NCBI GenBank assembly: GCA_014529385.2
Contig: CM043949.1
Location: 142,549,858 to 142,613,857 of the forward strand
Reading direction: 5' to 3'
DNA length: 64,000 nt
DNA from: Adiantum capillus-veneris
Lineage: Eukaryota > Streptophyta > Polypodiopsida > Polypodiales > Pteridaceae
The notes under the pieces are model-generated. The model did no database searches, had not been told where the DNA came from, and saw only the letters and a program-made list of their open reading frames with translations. Shown here in pieces: positions 55,448-64,000 of the stretch. Position numbers and translations under genes: made by a program. The first letter of the stretch is position 1. Each line of letters starts with the position of its first letter.

Positions 55448-55538
55448 TTAAAAAAATTATCCAAGGATATTTGGATGATGCAAAGTCTTCACATATGGGG
55501 ACTTGAATCATCCAAGATCCTTGGATACTTTTTTTTAA
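55448..55538. repeat. Imperfect ~39-bp-arm hairpin, miRNA-precursor-like
   Basis: The left arm AAAAAAATTATCCAAGGATA then TTTGGATGATGCAAAGTC pairs with GACTTGAATCATCCAAGATC then CTTGGATACTTTTTTTT across a loop of about 10 nt. By eye about 35 of 39 positions pair. It could equally be a tiny MITE. The surrounding 55,166-56,020 has no gene. Confidence 0.65.
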
Positions 55539-56022
55539 TAAATTTAATGGAGGGTATAAGCGCCGCTATTTGTGTGAGTATATGCATGGCAATTAGCGCG
55601 GCAATTCTTGAGAGCATACCCATGCTGATACCCTCACACATTATTGCGAGCGGACAGCCGCTCTATCACTAGCAGTGATACACGTGCGCCCAATCGTTTC
55701 TCTCTCCTGAAACGCTTGTTGATGCGCGACTATTTCAAAGGCATTCAACCCCCTTTCTTATAGTGTAAGGGTACCATAGGTTAAACCTAAAATAGAGTTG
55801 AAGGGTAAAATGGCTTTGTAAGTACAATCTAGAATTGCCATTGCACCCGGAGTTTTGCAACTAGACCAATTACTCATTACAAATGATGTTTTTAACCATA
55901 ATCAGTAGCATTTCATAACTCTCAAAAAATAAGGCTTTGTTGAGTTATGTCATGTTGTTGACCCAACGGTCAACAGTTACAAGAAATCAACTATACCATG
56001 TGCATTCAAAGGGTATTAAAAA

Positions 56023-56524
56023 AAGGAAAAAATATCAAAATACCCCTCAAATTTGTAAAAATTCCCAAAATACCCATGTAATTTTAAAAATTCCCAAAAT
56101 ACCCTTATGCTATTATTTATAAGGACTTGCTCCAATATCCCAAAAGATACTATACAAAAGCATAAACACATATTTATAATTTTTTAAGCCAAACGTAATC
56201 ACCCATAACCCCAAAAATGGTAGCATTTGCATGTGTTAATATCAATCTATTTCATCTCTTGAGTATACAGTAGTAAGATTGAGAATCCCCATTTTGACAT
56301 GCTCAATCTATTGAATAGAGTGCTTTGTATAGAAACTTGTAAAACATTGTTGTTTTTGCCAAGTTTGCTATTATCGCAAGGGGTAGATTGGAAATTTTGG
56401 AAAATTTCAAGGGCATATTGGGAATTTTAGTCCAACCTTGAGGGGTTATTTGGGATTTTTTCAAAGTATTAGAGTATTTTGGAAATTTTTACAAATTTGA
56501 AGGATATTTTGGTGATTTTTCCTT
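56023..56524. mobile_element. AT-rich inverted-repeat element, copy 2
   Basis: The left end AAGGAAAAAATATCAAAATA then CCCCTCAAATTTGTAAAAAT matches the reverse complement of the right end AAGGAAAAATCACCAAAATA then TCCTTCAAATTTGTAAAAAT. The terminal inverted repeats exceed 50 bp, and TTCCCAAAATAC words repeat inward. Inner sequence is non-coding. TAAAA occurs just outside both ends. Copy 1 is at 15,358-15,751. The superfamily is undetermined. Confidence 0.75.
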
Positions 56525-56713
56525 CTAAAAACCCTATCCATACATGCTCGCAAGTAGTAAAACAACCCCTTTTTCTTAAGAAATTAATATTTTTTAAATT
56601 GCAACGAAAATCCCATTTAATAATTGTAAATCTATTATATTTTTTAAAAAAAATTCAATAAAAAATCCCTTATTTTGAACTCCCATCTTATACTAACATA
56701 TTTGGGGTTGAAT

Positions 56714-56716
<3 letters not shown>

Positions 56717-56765
<49 letters not shown>

Positions 56766-56840
56766 AACCTAATTGTGTCAAGACTTGCAAGTGTGTATGT
56801 GATGTTGGATCTGTACAGAGCTTTAGTGAGTGGGGGGGGG

Positions 56841-56873
<33 letters not shown>
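56717..56873. repeat. Two GA arrays around a short spacer
   Basis: AG repeats at 56,717-56,763 and, after a G10 run, GA repeats at 56,840-56,873 with minor interruptions. The spacer is non-coding. Confidence 0.9.
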
Positions 56874-56874
<1 letters not shown>

Positions 56875-57498
56875 GGAATAACCTTGCAAGTAGGCATGGC
56901 ATTAAAGGCCATAGCCATGGATCTACAAAGCCTCGCTTCTACCCCAATTTCCAACCCTTGCAGTCCCTTGAGTTTCCCTAATGAGTTCGTACAAGGAGTA
57001 GACTTTCTTGTGGATCAGCTCTCTATTAGGTTTTAGGCCCCGTGGCCGTTTTGTGTCTGCTTTAACCTTTTGGAGGGTCCTTGCATGAGGTTTCTTTGAG
57101 TTGGGGTATTTTCAAATGTTGAGATACCTTCAATGATACAGGTAGCTAGAGTTCCCCTCTTACAGTACCCTTGCCATAGAATATATCTCTACTCGACTTT
57201 TTTTATTTTGACGCCAAGTTGGCGGCCACACGGTAGTGGTTTTGAGCAGTTTATTCCCATTGGTTGTTTTGAGCAATGTATGTGCTTACTTTTGTCCTAT
57301 CATGTTTGAGAGTTTTCTCCCCGTACAGAGGAGACTCTGTAGGATTTTTCTTGTTTATGCGTTCTTAGTACATTTGGTTGTTCTTACACACTGATTTTAC
57401 TACTTTTGTTTTGAGTTTAACTCTTGTTATAGGGGAAAATCTGCCAAAATTATCCTAGGAAATTTGCTATAAAGTTTTTGTCCACATTCTCTTGAGTC

Positions 57499-58440
57499 AT
57501 GGCTGTGAGTACTGCTTCCAAAAGGGAAGAGTACTACATCAAAAAGTTTGATGGCACACACTTTGCTATTTGGCGGCAACATATGCAAGATGTTTTGATC
57601 AACAAAGTCTTGATACCACCCTTGTGTGAAAGTAGAGAGAATGTTTACACTGATGATCAGTGGGAAGGCTTGAATGAGCATGCTATGGCAACCATTTGCC
57701 TGCAACTTGGTGAATTCATGTACTTTACCATAATGGATAAGACCAATGCCAAAGATTTATGGGATGCTCTATGTGCATCATGGGATGGCAACAAGGTTTT
57801 CTTAATGAATAAGCTTATGCGCATGAATATGAAAGAGGTCACTAATGTTAGTTCTCACTTGAAAGAGCTCATATTTTCATAGATTACTTCCAAAGGTCTC
57901 AATTTCATGATGCTCTATGTGCATCATGGGATGGCAACAAGGTTTTCTTAATGAAGAAGCTTATGCGCATGAATATGAAAGAGGCCACTAATGTTAGTTC
58001 TCACTTGAACGATTTCATATTTTCATAGATTACTTCAAAAGGTCTCAATTTCAATGATGAAATAAAGCCATTTTCTTGCTATGTTCACTACCATCATCAT
58101 GGGATACCTTCAACACAACCATAAGAAATTCTGCACCGAATGGCAAGCTATTTTTCAGCGATGTTTCTAGTGCATTGCCTGTTGAGGATATTCAATGTCA
58201 ACCTCTTGATGCGAGTGGGCATGGTGATGTGTATGTGGCAATCATGACAAGAAAAGGCAGTATTGTTGTAGCCGCGGTCATTCTCAGGATCGCAGGCAAG
58301 GTCGTAGCAAGAGTCGTGGCGGCAAAGACATGAGAAATGATGAGTGTTACTACTACCATAAAAAGGGACACTTGAATCTAAAGATTGTTGCACATTGCAG
58401 TGTGGCAAGGGCAAGGAGAAAGAGAAGTCTGACAAACCTT
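57499..58440 (+). pseudogene. Copia gag (UBN2 type) with zinc knuckle, disrupted
   Basis: The start MAVSTASKREEYYIKKFDGT is followed by HFAIWRQHMQDVLINK and AKDLWDALCASWDGN, typical of copia gag. A stop at 57,880 is followed by a tandem copy of the preceding 146 bp, which shifts frame. The gag continues in other frames: AMFTTIIMG..., then Arg/Lys/Gly-rich sequence. A knuckle-like CYYYHKKGHLNLK (58,345-58,385) has the last Cys displaced by a frameshift. Confidence 0.85.
57763..58054. repeat. 146-bp tandem duplication inside copia gag
   Basis: GATGCTCTATGTGCATCATG begins at 57,763 and 57,909. The copies agree at most positions through TTGAAAGAGCTCATATTTTC / TTGAACGATTTCATATTTTC and TCAAAAGGTCTCAATTTC. 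Because 146 is not a multiple of three, the duplication alone disrupts the gag frame. Confidence 0.92.
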
Positions 58441-58448
58441 AAAGCAAC

Positions 58449-59760
58449 ATGAAAATTGAAAAGCTTAATTTGGTTGAGTATCCAGCCATTGAGACAGTTT
58501 CTCATGTGTGCCAAATGATTGTGTTGATTTTTACATCGGATTTGAGTCCTGATGCATTGTTAGCTCTTGACGAGTGTAATGCACAGAATTGGATTGTGGA
58601 CTTAGGTGCTAGCTTTCACGTCACTCCTCACAAGGAGTGGTTTTCTATATACACTACCACACATGGCACAGTGAAGCTAGGAAATTCTTATGAGCTTGAT
58701 ATATGCGGTGTGGGTAGCATCCAATTTTCTATGAATAATGGCATTGAGTTTATGATGCACAATGTCAGACATGTACCCAAATTGACAAAGATTTTGATGT
58801 TTATTGGACAACTGGATGATTTGGGTTACACTATCATATTTGCTCATGGTTCTTGGATTATCAAGAATGGAAATCTGGTCATGCCTAAAGGCCAAAATTT
58901 GCGCTCATTGTACTCACTTTATGTCTCTTCCATGAAAGATAATTCTATTTGTGTAGTCGAGCTACCATCTACAGAGTTGTGGCATAGTCGGCTAGGTCAT
59001 ATGAGTCGAAAGGGAATGAAAATCTTGCAACTTTTTGGTTATATCCCTATGTTAGATTACTCTAATTTTTCTTTATGTGAGCATTGCATCTACGGTAAAC
59101 AGACTAGGTTGACATCGATGCCTTTAGTCAAGGAGTTAGGGAGTCCCCTCGTTCTTCTTCATAGCGACTTGTGCGGATCTATGTCAGTCAAGTCTCTAGG
59201 GGGAGCATTATACTTCCTAAAATTCATAGATGACTCTACTAGAAAGGTGTGGGTTTATCTCTTGAAGTAAAAGAACAACGTCTTTAGTGTCTTTTAGAAG
59301 TTCTTAGCCTTGGTAGAGAACCAATCAGGTTGAAAGCTTAAAGCTTTGCGAAGTGACAATGGAGGCGAGTTCATCTCCTCCGAGTTCAAGGACTTTTGCA
59401 ATAAACAAGGTCTTAGAAGATAGTTTACCATGCCTTACATACGTGCCCAGAATGGTGTGGCTGAGAGGATGAATAGAAGCATTCAGGAACGGGTCACTTC
59501 TATGTTGTCTACGGCCAACATACCTCAAGAATTTTGGGGAGAAGTTGTTATGACGGCTGCTTATTTGATCAATTGGTCACTTAGTACATCACTAAAGTAC
59601 AAGGTTCCAAAGGAGATGTGGACAGGCAAACAACCCAATTATGACAAATTACCTGTGTTTGGGTGTGAGGAATTCTCACATGTGCCAAAAGTTCTTAGAC
59701 AAAAGCTGTTAGGAGCGAAGCTAAGGTTGATGGTTTCGGAGGTCCATGGTAAGCTTGGAG
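58449..59760 (+). pseudogene. Copia protease and integrase
   Basis: The protease has NWIVDLGASFHVTPHKEWFS (58,590-58,650); the usual D-S-G-A reads D-L-G-A. It continues VKLGNSYELDICGVGSI and VRHVPKLTKILMFIGQLDD. The GAG-pre-integrase domain gives ELWHSRLGHMSRKGMKIL and CEHCIYGKQTR. Integrase core: LHSDLCGSM (first Asp), KFIDDSTRKVWVYLLK, a stop at 59,268, then ALRSDNGGEFISSEF (second Asp) and NGVAERMNRSIQE (Glu). It ends FGCEEFSHVPKVLRQKLL and then lacks the long hinge normally preceding RT. Confidence 0.9.
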
Positions 59761-59770
59761 ACGGATGTAG

Positions 59771-61264
59771 GTGCAGAGAACTATGCAATCTGAGTATAAC
59801 TCGATCTTAGTAAATGAAACTTGGGAATTGACAAAGTTATATGCGAGTAAACATGCATTGCCATGCAAATGGGTGTACAAGAAGAAGTACATGACAGATG
59901 ATACCAAGCCTAAGTATAAGGTCAGATTGGTTGCTAAAGGTTCAAGCAAATGAATGGTGTGGATTTGATGAAATCTTTTCTCCCATGGTCAAGATGACTG
60001 CATTACGTCTTGTGCTTGGTCTAGTAGCCATCAAGGACATGGAATTGGTCCAAATGGACGTGAAGATAGTGTTTCTTCATGGGGATATTTAGGAGGATGT
60101 CTACCTGAAATAGCCAGAAGGTTTTGCGATAAGCCTGAGAAGCCAACACGGGAAGAACTGGTGTGTAGACTCAAGAAGGATTTGTATGGTTTAAAGCAAG
60201 GATCAAGGCAATGGTACATCAAGTTCGATAAGTACATTCTATCCCAGGGTTACATACAGAGCCAAGAGGATCACTGCTTGTACACAAGGAGGTTGAACGA
60301 TGGTTCCCTCATCATTCTCATTTTGTACGTGGACGATATGCTCATACCGGGAAGTCAAAAGATGAGATTTCACTTCTAAAGGATGCCTTAAGCAAATTGT
60401 TTTGTATGAAAGATGTGGGCAATGCACATCACTTTTGTGGTATGCATATCAAGAGAGATCGCAAACATGGTATACTTGAACTCTCACAGGAATAGTATAT
60501 TCACAAGGTCTTGAAACTCTTTAAAATTCAAGGGGGGAAAGCATTGAGTACCCCAATGGCTACATACAAAAAACTTAGCAAACATGATTGCCCCAAATCA
60601 GATGTTGAAAAGGCAGTGATGGGAAAGGTGCCGTATTCTTCAGTAGTTGGCAGTCTCATGTTTGCCATGGTTAGCACATGGCCAAACATTGCATATGTAG
60701 TGGGAGTGGTTAGCATGTAGGCAAAAAGAATTGGGAAGTAGTAAAGCACATCTTGAGATACATCAAGGGTTCAGCCATAGCAAGTGCTTATACTTTCGGA
60801 ACAGTCATTCATCCATAGTTACATACACTAATTTGGATTATGTGGTTGTGTGGACACTAGGCATCCACATCTGGCTACGTTTTCTTGTTCATTGGAGCGA
60901 CAATGTTTTAGAGATCACGTGTCAAGAATTGCACTTTGGCTTCCACCACTAAGGTTGAGTATGTTGCAATTTCTAGTTCTAGTAAAGAAGTTGTGTGGTT
61001 ATCTCCTCTAGTGGGAGACCTCGCTATAAACTAGACTTTAGTGGTACATTGCAATAGTCAGAGTGCGATTGCATTAGCAAAGAACCCTTTCACTCCAAGT
61101 CAAAATATATAGAGTTTAGGTATCATGTGGTATGGGATATCTTGGCTAGCAAATGCATTCAGTTAGTCAAAGTTCACACGGATGAAAACCTAGCGGATTT
61201 TCTAATGAAGAGCTTAGCCTCAGAGCGGCTTGCACATTGCATAGAGATGATGGGCATAGGGTGA
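59771..61264 (+). pseudogene. Copia reverse transcriptase and RNase H
   Basis: RT begins MQSEYNSILVNETWELTKLY and runs LPCKWVYKKKYMTDD, KYKVRLVAKG, then after a frameshift DEIFSPMVKMTALRLVLGLV and QMDVKIVFLHGDI (catalytic Asp) with a stop. It continues LYGLKQGSRQWYIKFDKYIL and ILILYVDDMLI (YVDD pair), then LSTPMATYKKLSKHD and YSSVVGSLMFAMVSTWPNIA. RNase H is recognisable as VEYVAISSSSKEVVWLSPLV and SQSAIALAKNPFTP. At least five stops or shifts are present. Confidence 0.9.
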
Positions 61265-61345
61265 AGCTATATTCATGCTTCATGTTTGTACATTTGTACA
61301 TAATAGCCCCTACATTCTTTAGCCACTTGGGCCACATTAGCCTTC

Positions 61346-61640
61346 AAGTGGGAGATTGTTAGGTTTCAGGCCAAGTGGCCGATTTAGGTCGGACACGCGC
61401 CCACTTACATTATTTTCTTATAGTGTAAATAAGGAGTTTAGGGTTTGATGTATTTAGCATGCTTGCGAGGCTTTCTCATTTGAACTTGAGGCCGCTCCAA
61501 GGCTTTCTCGTTCAAACTTGAGGCCCTTGCTTATTCAAACTTGAGGCCGATCCAAGGCATGCTTCCAAGGCTTTAAGTTCACTTTAATTTATTGATTGCA
61601 AGTTGAACTTCACTTTAATTTGAATTTCAAACATGGAGGA
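61346..61640 (+). repeat. Copia polypurine tract and start of 3' LTR with minisatellite
   Basis: AAGTGGGAGAT (61,346-61,356) abuts TGTTAGGTTTCAGG. Inside the LTR, GGCTTTCTCATTTGAACTTG, AGGCCGCTCCAA and variants recur two to three times (61,470-61,570), with GCATGCTTGCGAGGC / GCATGCTTCCAAGGC. The LTR's end was not identified. Confidence 0.65.
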
Positions 61641-61960
61641 TGTCAAATATGATGACTGGGAGTGGGGCATGCCGTCAGTGGTATCGTGCAGTCAACGTGT
61701 GCTAAGGTCTCATTCCACAGAAGCCTATCATATTGTGTGCGACATCAAAGGTAGGATGAATGGTGCAATCAAGAGCCCTATAAGGAGCACAAAGAGCTAA
61801 AATGCTTGCTAATTTCATCATGTGCTCACTGACAGGCTATCCATCAACAATAAATCTCGGCCTTGGTCCAGGCGGAGCGTGAAACCGAGTTGCATATGAG
61901 CTTCACCTTAAGGCTTTCTAGCATGGATATGATCATCAGTGGTTCTAGGTATAAGCATCC

Positions 61961-62077
<117 letters not shown>

Positions 62078-62201
62078 CTTCCGTCCTTCCTTTGGTTTAT
62101 GGCCTTCCCCCCTCAGACACACACACCTACACTGACACATACAATTCAGTGTGGAATTTGGTTGTGTTATGATACTTAAGAGTGCTTGATCTTGCACGTC
62201 A

Positions 62202-62492
62202 ATGACAACTACTCACATGGGAACGTGCTTCAACAAGATGAGAATCATGGTAGTTGTTTTCAGCTGGCTCTTAGTTATAATTTGCATGCAATGCCAAGAA
62301 GGAACAAAGCTAACCTTAGTGCAGATAGCTTGGGGACACTCAAAACCTACGCTTGAGGAAGATGATGCTCAAGTAGATGAAGGTCGACAAGATTGTTGCC
62401 CCCATAATTGCCTAAATGAAGAGAGTGTGGGAATCGAGGAGGTGAGTGCAAGAGAGGCAAGGAGAGAAGGGGGAAGGAGACGCAGTACATAG
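62202..62492 (+). CDS. Hypothetical small ORF with a signal-peptide-like segment
   Basis: 96 codons. Starting from the internal Met, MRIMVVVFSWLLVIICMQC is a hydrophobic N-terminal segment with a small-residue exit (CQEGT), like a secretion signal. The rest is acidic (LEEDDAQVDEG) with a CCPHNC cluster, ending in a basic EARREGGRRR. The length and layout would suit a small secreted cysteine-containing peptide precursor. No family motif was recognised, and the location among repeats makes a chance open frame quite possible. No TATA box or other promoter context was evident. Confidence 0.25.
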   Translation: MTTTHMGTCFNKMRIMVVVFSWLLVIICMQCQEGTKLTLVQIAWGHSKPTLEEDDAQVDEGRQDCCPHNCLNEESVGIEEVSAREARREGGRRRST

Positions 62493-62514
62493 TATTGGGT
62501 GGAGCACATGAGAG

Positions 62515-62950
62515 CAAGCCTTGGATCAACCTCAAGTGTGAATGAGCAAGCCTAGGATCACCCTCAAGTTCAAATGAGAAAGAGACTCAAGTTTGGATGA
62601 GAAATCCTTGGATCGGCCTCAAGTTCAAATGAGCAAGCCTCGCGAGCATGCTAAAAGGGATCTAACTCCAAATCCTTGGAAGAAAGCCTTGGATTGGCCT
62701 CAACTTTGAATGATCAAGCCTTGGATTGGCCTCAAGTTTGGATGAGCAAGCCTCGCAAGAATGCTAAAAGGGATCAAACCGTAAATCCTTGGAAGCTGGG
62801 CTTGGATCAGCCTTAATTTTATGAGCAAGCGCCTTGCAAGCATGTTAATAGGCATCAAACCCTAAGACCTTGGAAGCAAGCCTTGGATCAACCTGAACAA
62901 GCCTTGCAAGCATGCTAAAAGGATTCAACGTCAAGTTCAAATGAATAACC
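62515..62950 (-). repeat. Minisatellite, inverted relative to the copia LTR repeats
   Basis: The plus strand repeats GAGCAAGCCTTGGATCAACC, TCAAGTTCAAATGAG and, at longer intervals, GAGCAAGCCTCGCGAGCATG then CTAAAAGGGATC. The reverse complement (TCATTTGAACTTGAGGCC, GCATGCTCGCGAGGC) matches the motif inside the copia 3' LTR at 61,470-61,570. Units vary from about 33 to 60 bp, in roughly three to four higher-order blocks of about 110 bp. Confidence 0.8.
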
Positions 62951-62958
62951 CCTGGAAG

Positions 62959-63110
62959 CATGATTTGGCATTTGGAGTCCAAGAGTATCATGTGGCCGTT
63001 GGTAGAATTTGGGAGCATGCTCTAGCCATGGAAGCATGCTTTGGCATTTGGACTTTGGGAGTATCACGTGGCCTTTGGTAGAATTTGGGAGCATCATCTA
63101 GCCTTTGGAC
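62959..63110. repeat. Two copies of a 76-bp tandem repeat
   Basis: TTTGGCATTTGGA starts at about 62,964 and again at 63,040. Each is followed by GAGTATCA(T/C)GTGGCC, TTGGTAGAATTTGGGAGCAT and CTAGCC. Confidence 0.85.
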
Positions 63111-63128
63111 TCTCCACTCCATAGTGCT

Positions 63129-63138
63129 TATAAAAAGG
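63129..63138 (+). promoter_or_regulatory. Putative TATA box
   Basis: TATAAAAAGG lies just after the 76-bp tandem repeats. Minisatellite upstream of a TATA box is a common LTR promoter layout, so this may be the promoter of another LTR remnant. No LTR edges were found. Confidence 0.4.
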
Positions 63139-63511
63139 CCCCCAAAGGCTCAACATTTACTTGTCACAACAATTTTGTTCTAAATAACATGAGGATTGAA
63201 ATTTCTATCATCAATGAACTATTACACCAATAAAAAAAAACAAGCATAGCCACATGGTTGAATACTATGTACTTTTGATAAGGCTACTCCTTGAGAATAA
63301 GTTTGAGCATTAGGGTTCAAAAAAATTCATTTCCAAACAAGTTCGTAGTTTCGAGACTTAATCATAAGTGATTTTACAAGTTTATTTCTTCTACTATTGT
63401 TGATACATGCACAAATTTCCACACTACATCCTTCATAGTTTTCCTCCTTGCTTGGATATCTAGCTCATGGTGATTCCCTTTGTCTCCCATGCAAACTCTA
63501 TATCAAAGAGG

Positions 63512-63859
63512 TCATATCATACCAAGCCCTTGAAACAATGACTGTAATTGCTCCCAACAAGCAAACACCCTATAATTATCAAACAAAAAACCATCCGAGT
63601 CCTCTTCAAGTTGTACCAAGATTTTGCTTAGACTTGGAACCTCTCTAGTAGAGTCATGCTTGCCTATTTTTTCCCAACATATGTCACCAAATAGTAGGCA
63701 AAGCATTTTGTCTTGACCGTTGATGACTTGATATTCATCCCATAATGTTTGAAATTGAATGATCTTTAATAGTATTGCAAATCCAAGATCATGGGCTCGA
63801 TAAACGGCTTGTTGGCATTCTTTACTTGCTCCAATTTTATTTGGCGTTCTCAAATCCAT
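63512..63859 (-). CDS. Hypothetical ORF, probably part of a longer broken frame
   Basis: 115 codons from MDLRTPNKIGASKECQQAV to LFQGLGMI, with hydrophobic and aromatic residues (FAILLKIIQFQTLWDEY, MLCLLFGDICWEKIG). Upstream on the minus strand, to the window edge, another frame reads AGELGFVNGDDVESRLFDDN and ASLDVEEGLEREW, an acidic stretch that could be the preceding part after a frameshift. The family is not recognised. It may be a transposon or host gene fragment extending beyond the window. Confidence 0.3.
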   Translation of the reverse strand: MDLRTPNKIGASKECQQAVYRAHDLGFAILLKIIQFQTLWDEYQVINGQDKMLCLLFGDICWEKIGKHDSTREVPSLSKILVQLEEDSDGFLFDNYRVFACWEQLQSLFQGLGMI

Positions 63860-64000
63860 TCCCTCTCTAGGCCCTCTTCCACATCCAAAGAGGCATGTAA
63901 TGGTTCTTGATTTTCTGCATTGTCATCAAACAACCTGGACTCCACATCATCTCCATTTACAAAACCAAGCTCGCCAGCTAGACTAGCTTCAACACTACTT

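Larger units (their letters stand above)
57024..61380 (+). mobile_element. Ty1/copia retrotransposon, decayed
   Basis: The order gag, protease, integrase, RT, RNase H identifies Ty1/copia. TATTAGGTTTTAGGCCCCGT at 57,024 resembles the 3' LTR start TGTTAGGTTTCAGGCCAAGT at 61,357, so the 5' LTR probably begins there with its TG mutated. The LTRs diverge rapidly after about 25 bp, and neither the 5' LTR end nor a primer site is clear. A polypurine tract AAGTGGGAGAT (61,346-61,356) precedes the 3' LTR. Stops, a 146-bp duplication in gag and a lost integrase-RT hinge show it is inactive. Confidence 0.87.

Noticed and set aside
61676-61692. Primer-site-like GTGGTATCGTGCAG after the copia 3' LTR
   Set aside because: Only the first seven bases match the Met-tRNA site, and no retroelement interior follows.

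Overview
The window is repeat-dominated intergenic DNA from a seed plant, most probably an angiosperm. The evidence is Ty3/gypsy and Ty1/copia retrotransposons, CACTA (En/Spm) transposase remnants with plant-type GT..AG introns, a Tourist-like MITE, initiator-Met-tRNA primer sites, and very many long (GA)n/(CT)n and (GT)n microsatellites. I found no convincing intact host gene. Almost every coding-looking stretch is a transposon protein broken by stops or frameshifts. The species cannot be named from this sequence.

Layout. 1-1002 and 11,915-15,300 are degenerate CT/GA-rich DNA with two small inverted-repeat elements. 1003-11,909 is a complete LTR retrotransposon with matching 5-bp target duplications and about 96% similar LTRs, but no recognisable gag or pol (LARD-like). 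Its interior carries fold-back repeats at about 6.7-7.6 kb, a 235-nt purine tract and a reiterated 18-bp motif.

19,448-36,597 is a nest. A Ty3/gypsy element (family A) has its 5' LTR split by a complete 10.7-kb CACTA transposon (20,097-30,775). That transposon is itself interrupted by a 3.6-kb solo LTR (26,408-29,983) containing seven 152-bp tandem repeats. The family A body (gag, protease, RNase H, integrase) lacks reverse transcriptase and is interrupted by an inverted solo LTR of the same family (34,455-36,023). At about 36,597 it switches abruptly into a second Ty3/gypsy body (family B; gag, protease, RT, RNase H, integrase). Family B has extra coding remnants after integrase, including a second protease-like DTG motif, and its polypurine tract lies near 47,463.

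48.0-49.2 kb holds a primer site and LTR edge of a minus-strand retroelement. 49.8-55.2 kb holds a minus-strand CACTA transposase tail, a 2.1-kb array of about 12 consecutive palindromes, and a plus-strand En/Spm-type second-ORF remnant. 55.4-56.5 kb has a miRNA-precursor-like hairpin and a second copy of an AT-rich inverted-repeat element. 57,024-61,380 is a broken Ty1/copia element, followed by microsatellite and minisatellite DNA to the end.

The most unusual structures are the palindrome array at 51.4-53.5 kb, the fold-back repeats inside the LARD-like element, the three-level nest at 19.4-36.6 kb, and the post-integrase protease-like segment of family B. All coordinates, copy counts and identities were read by eye.
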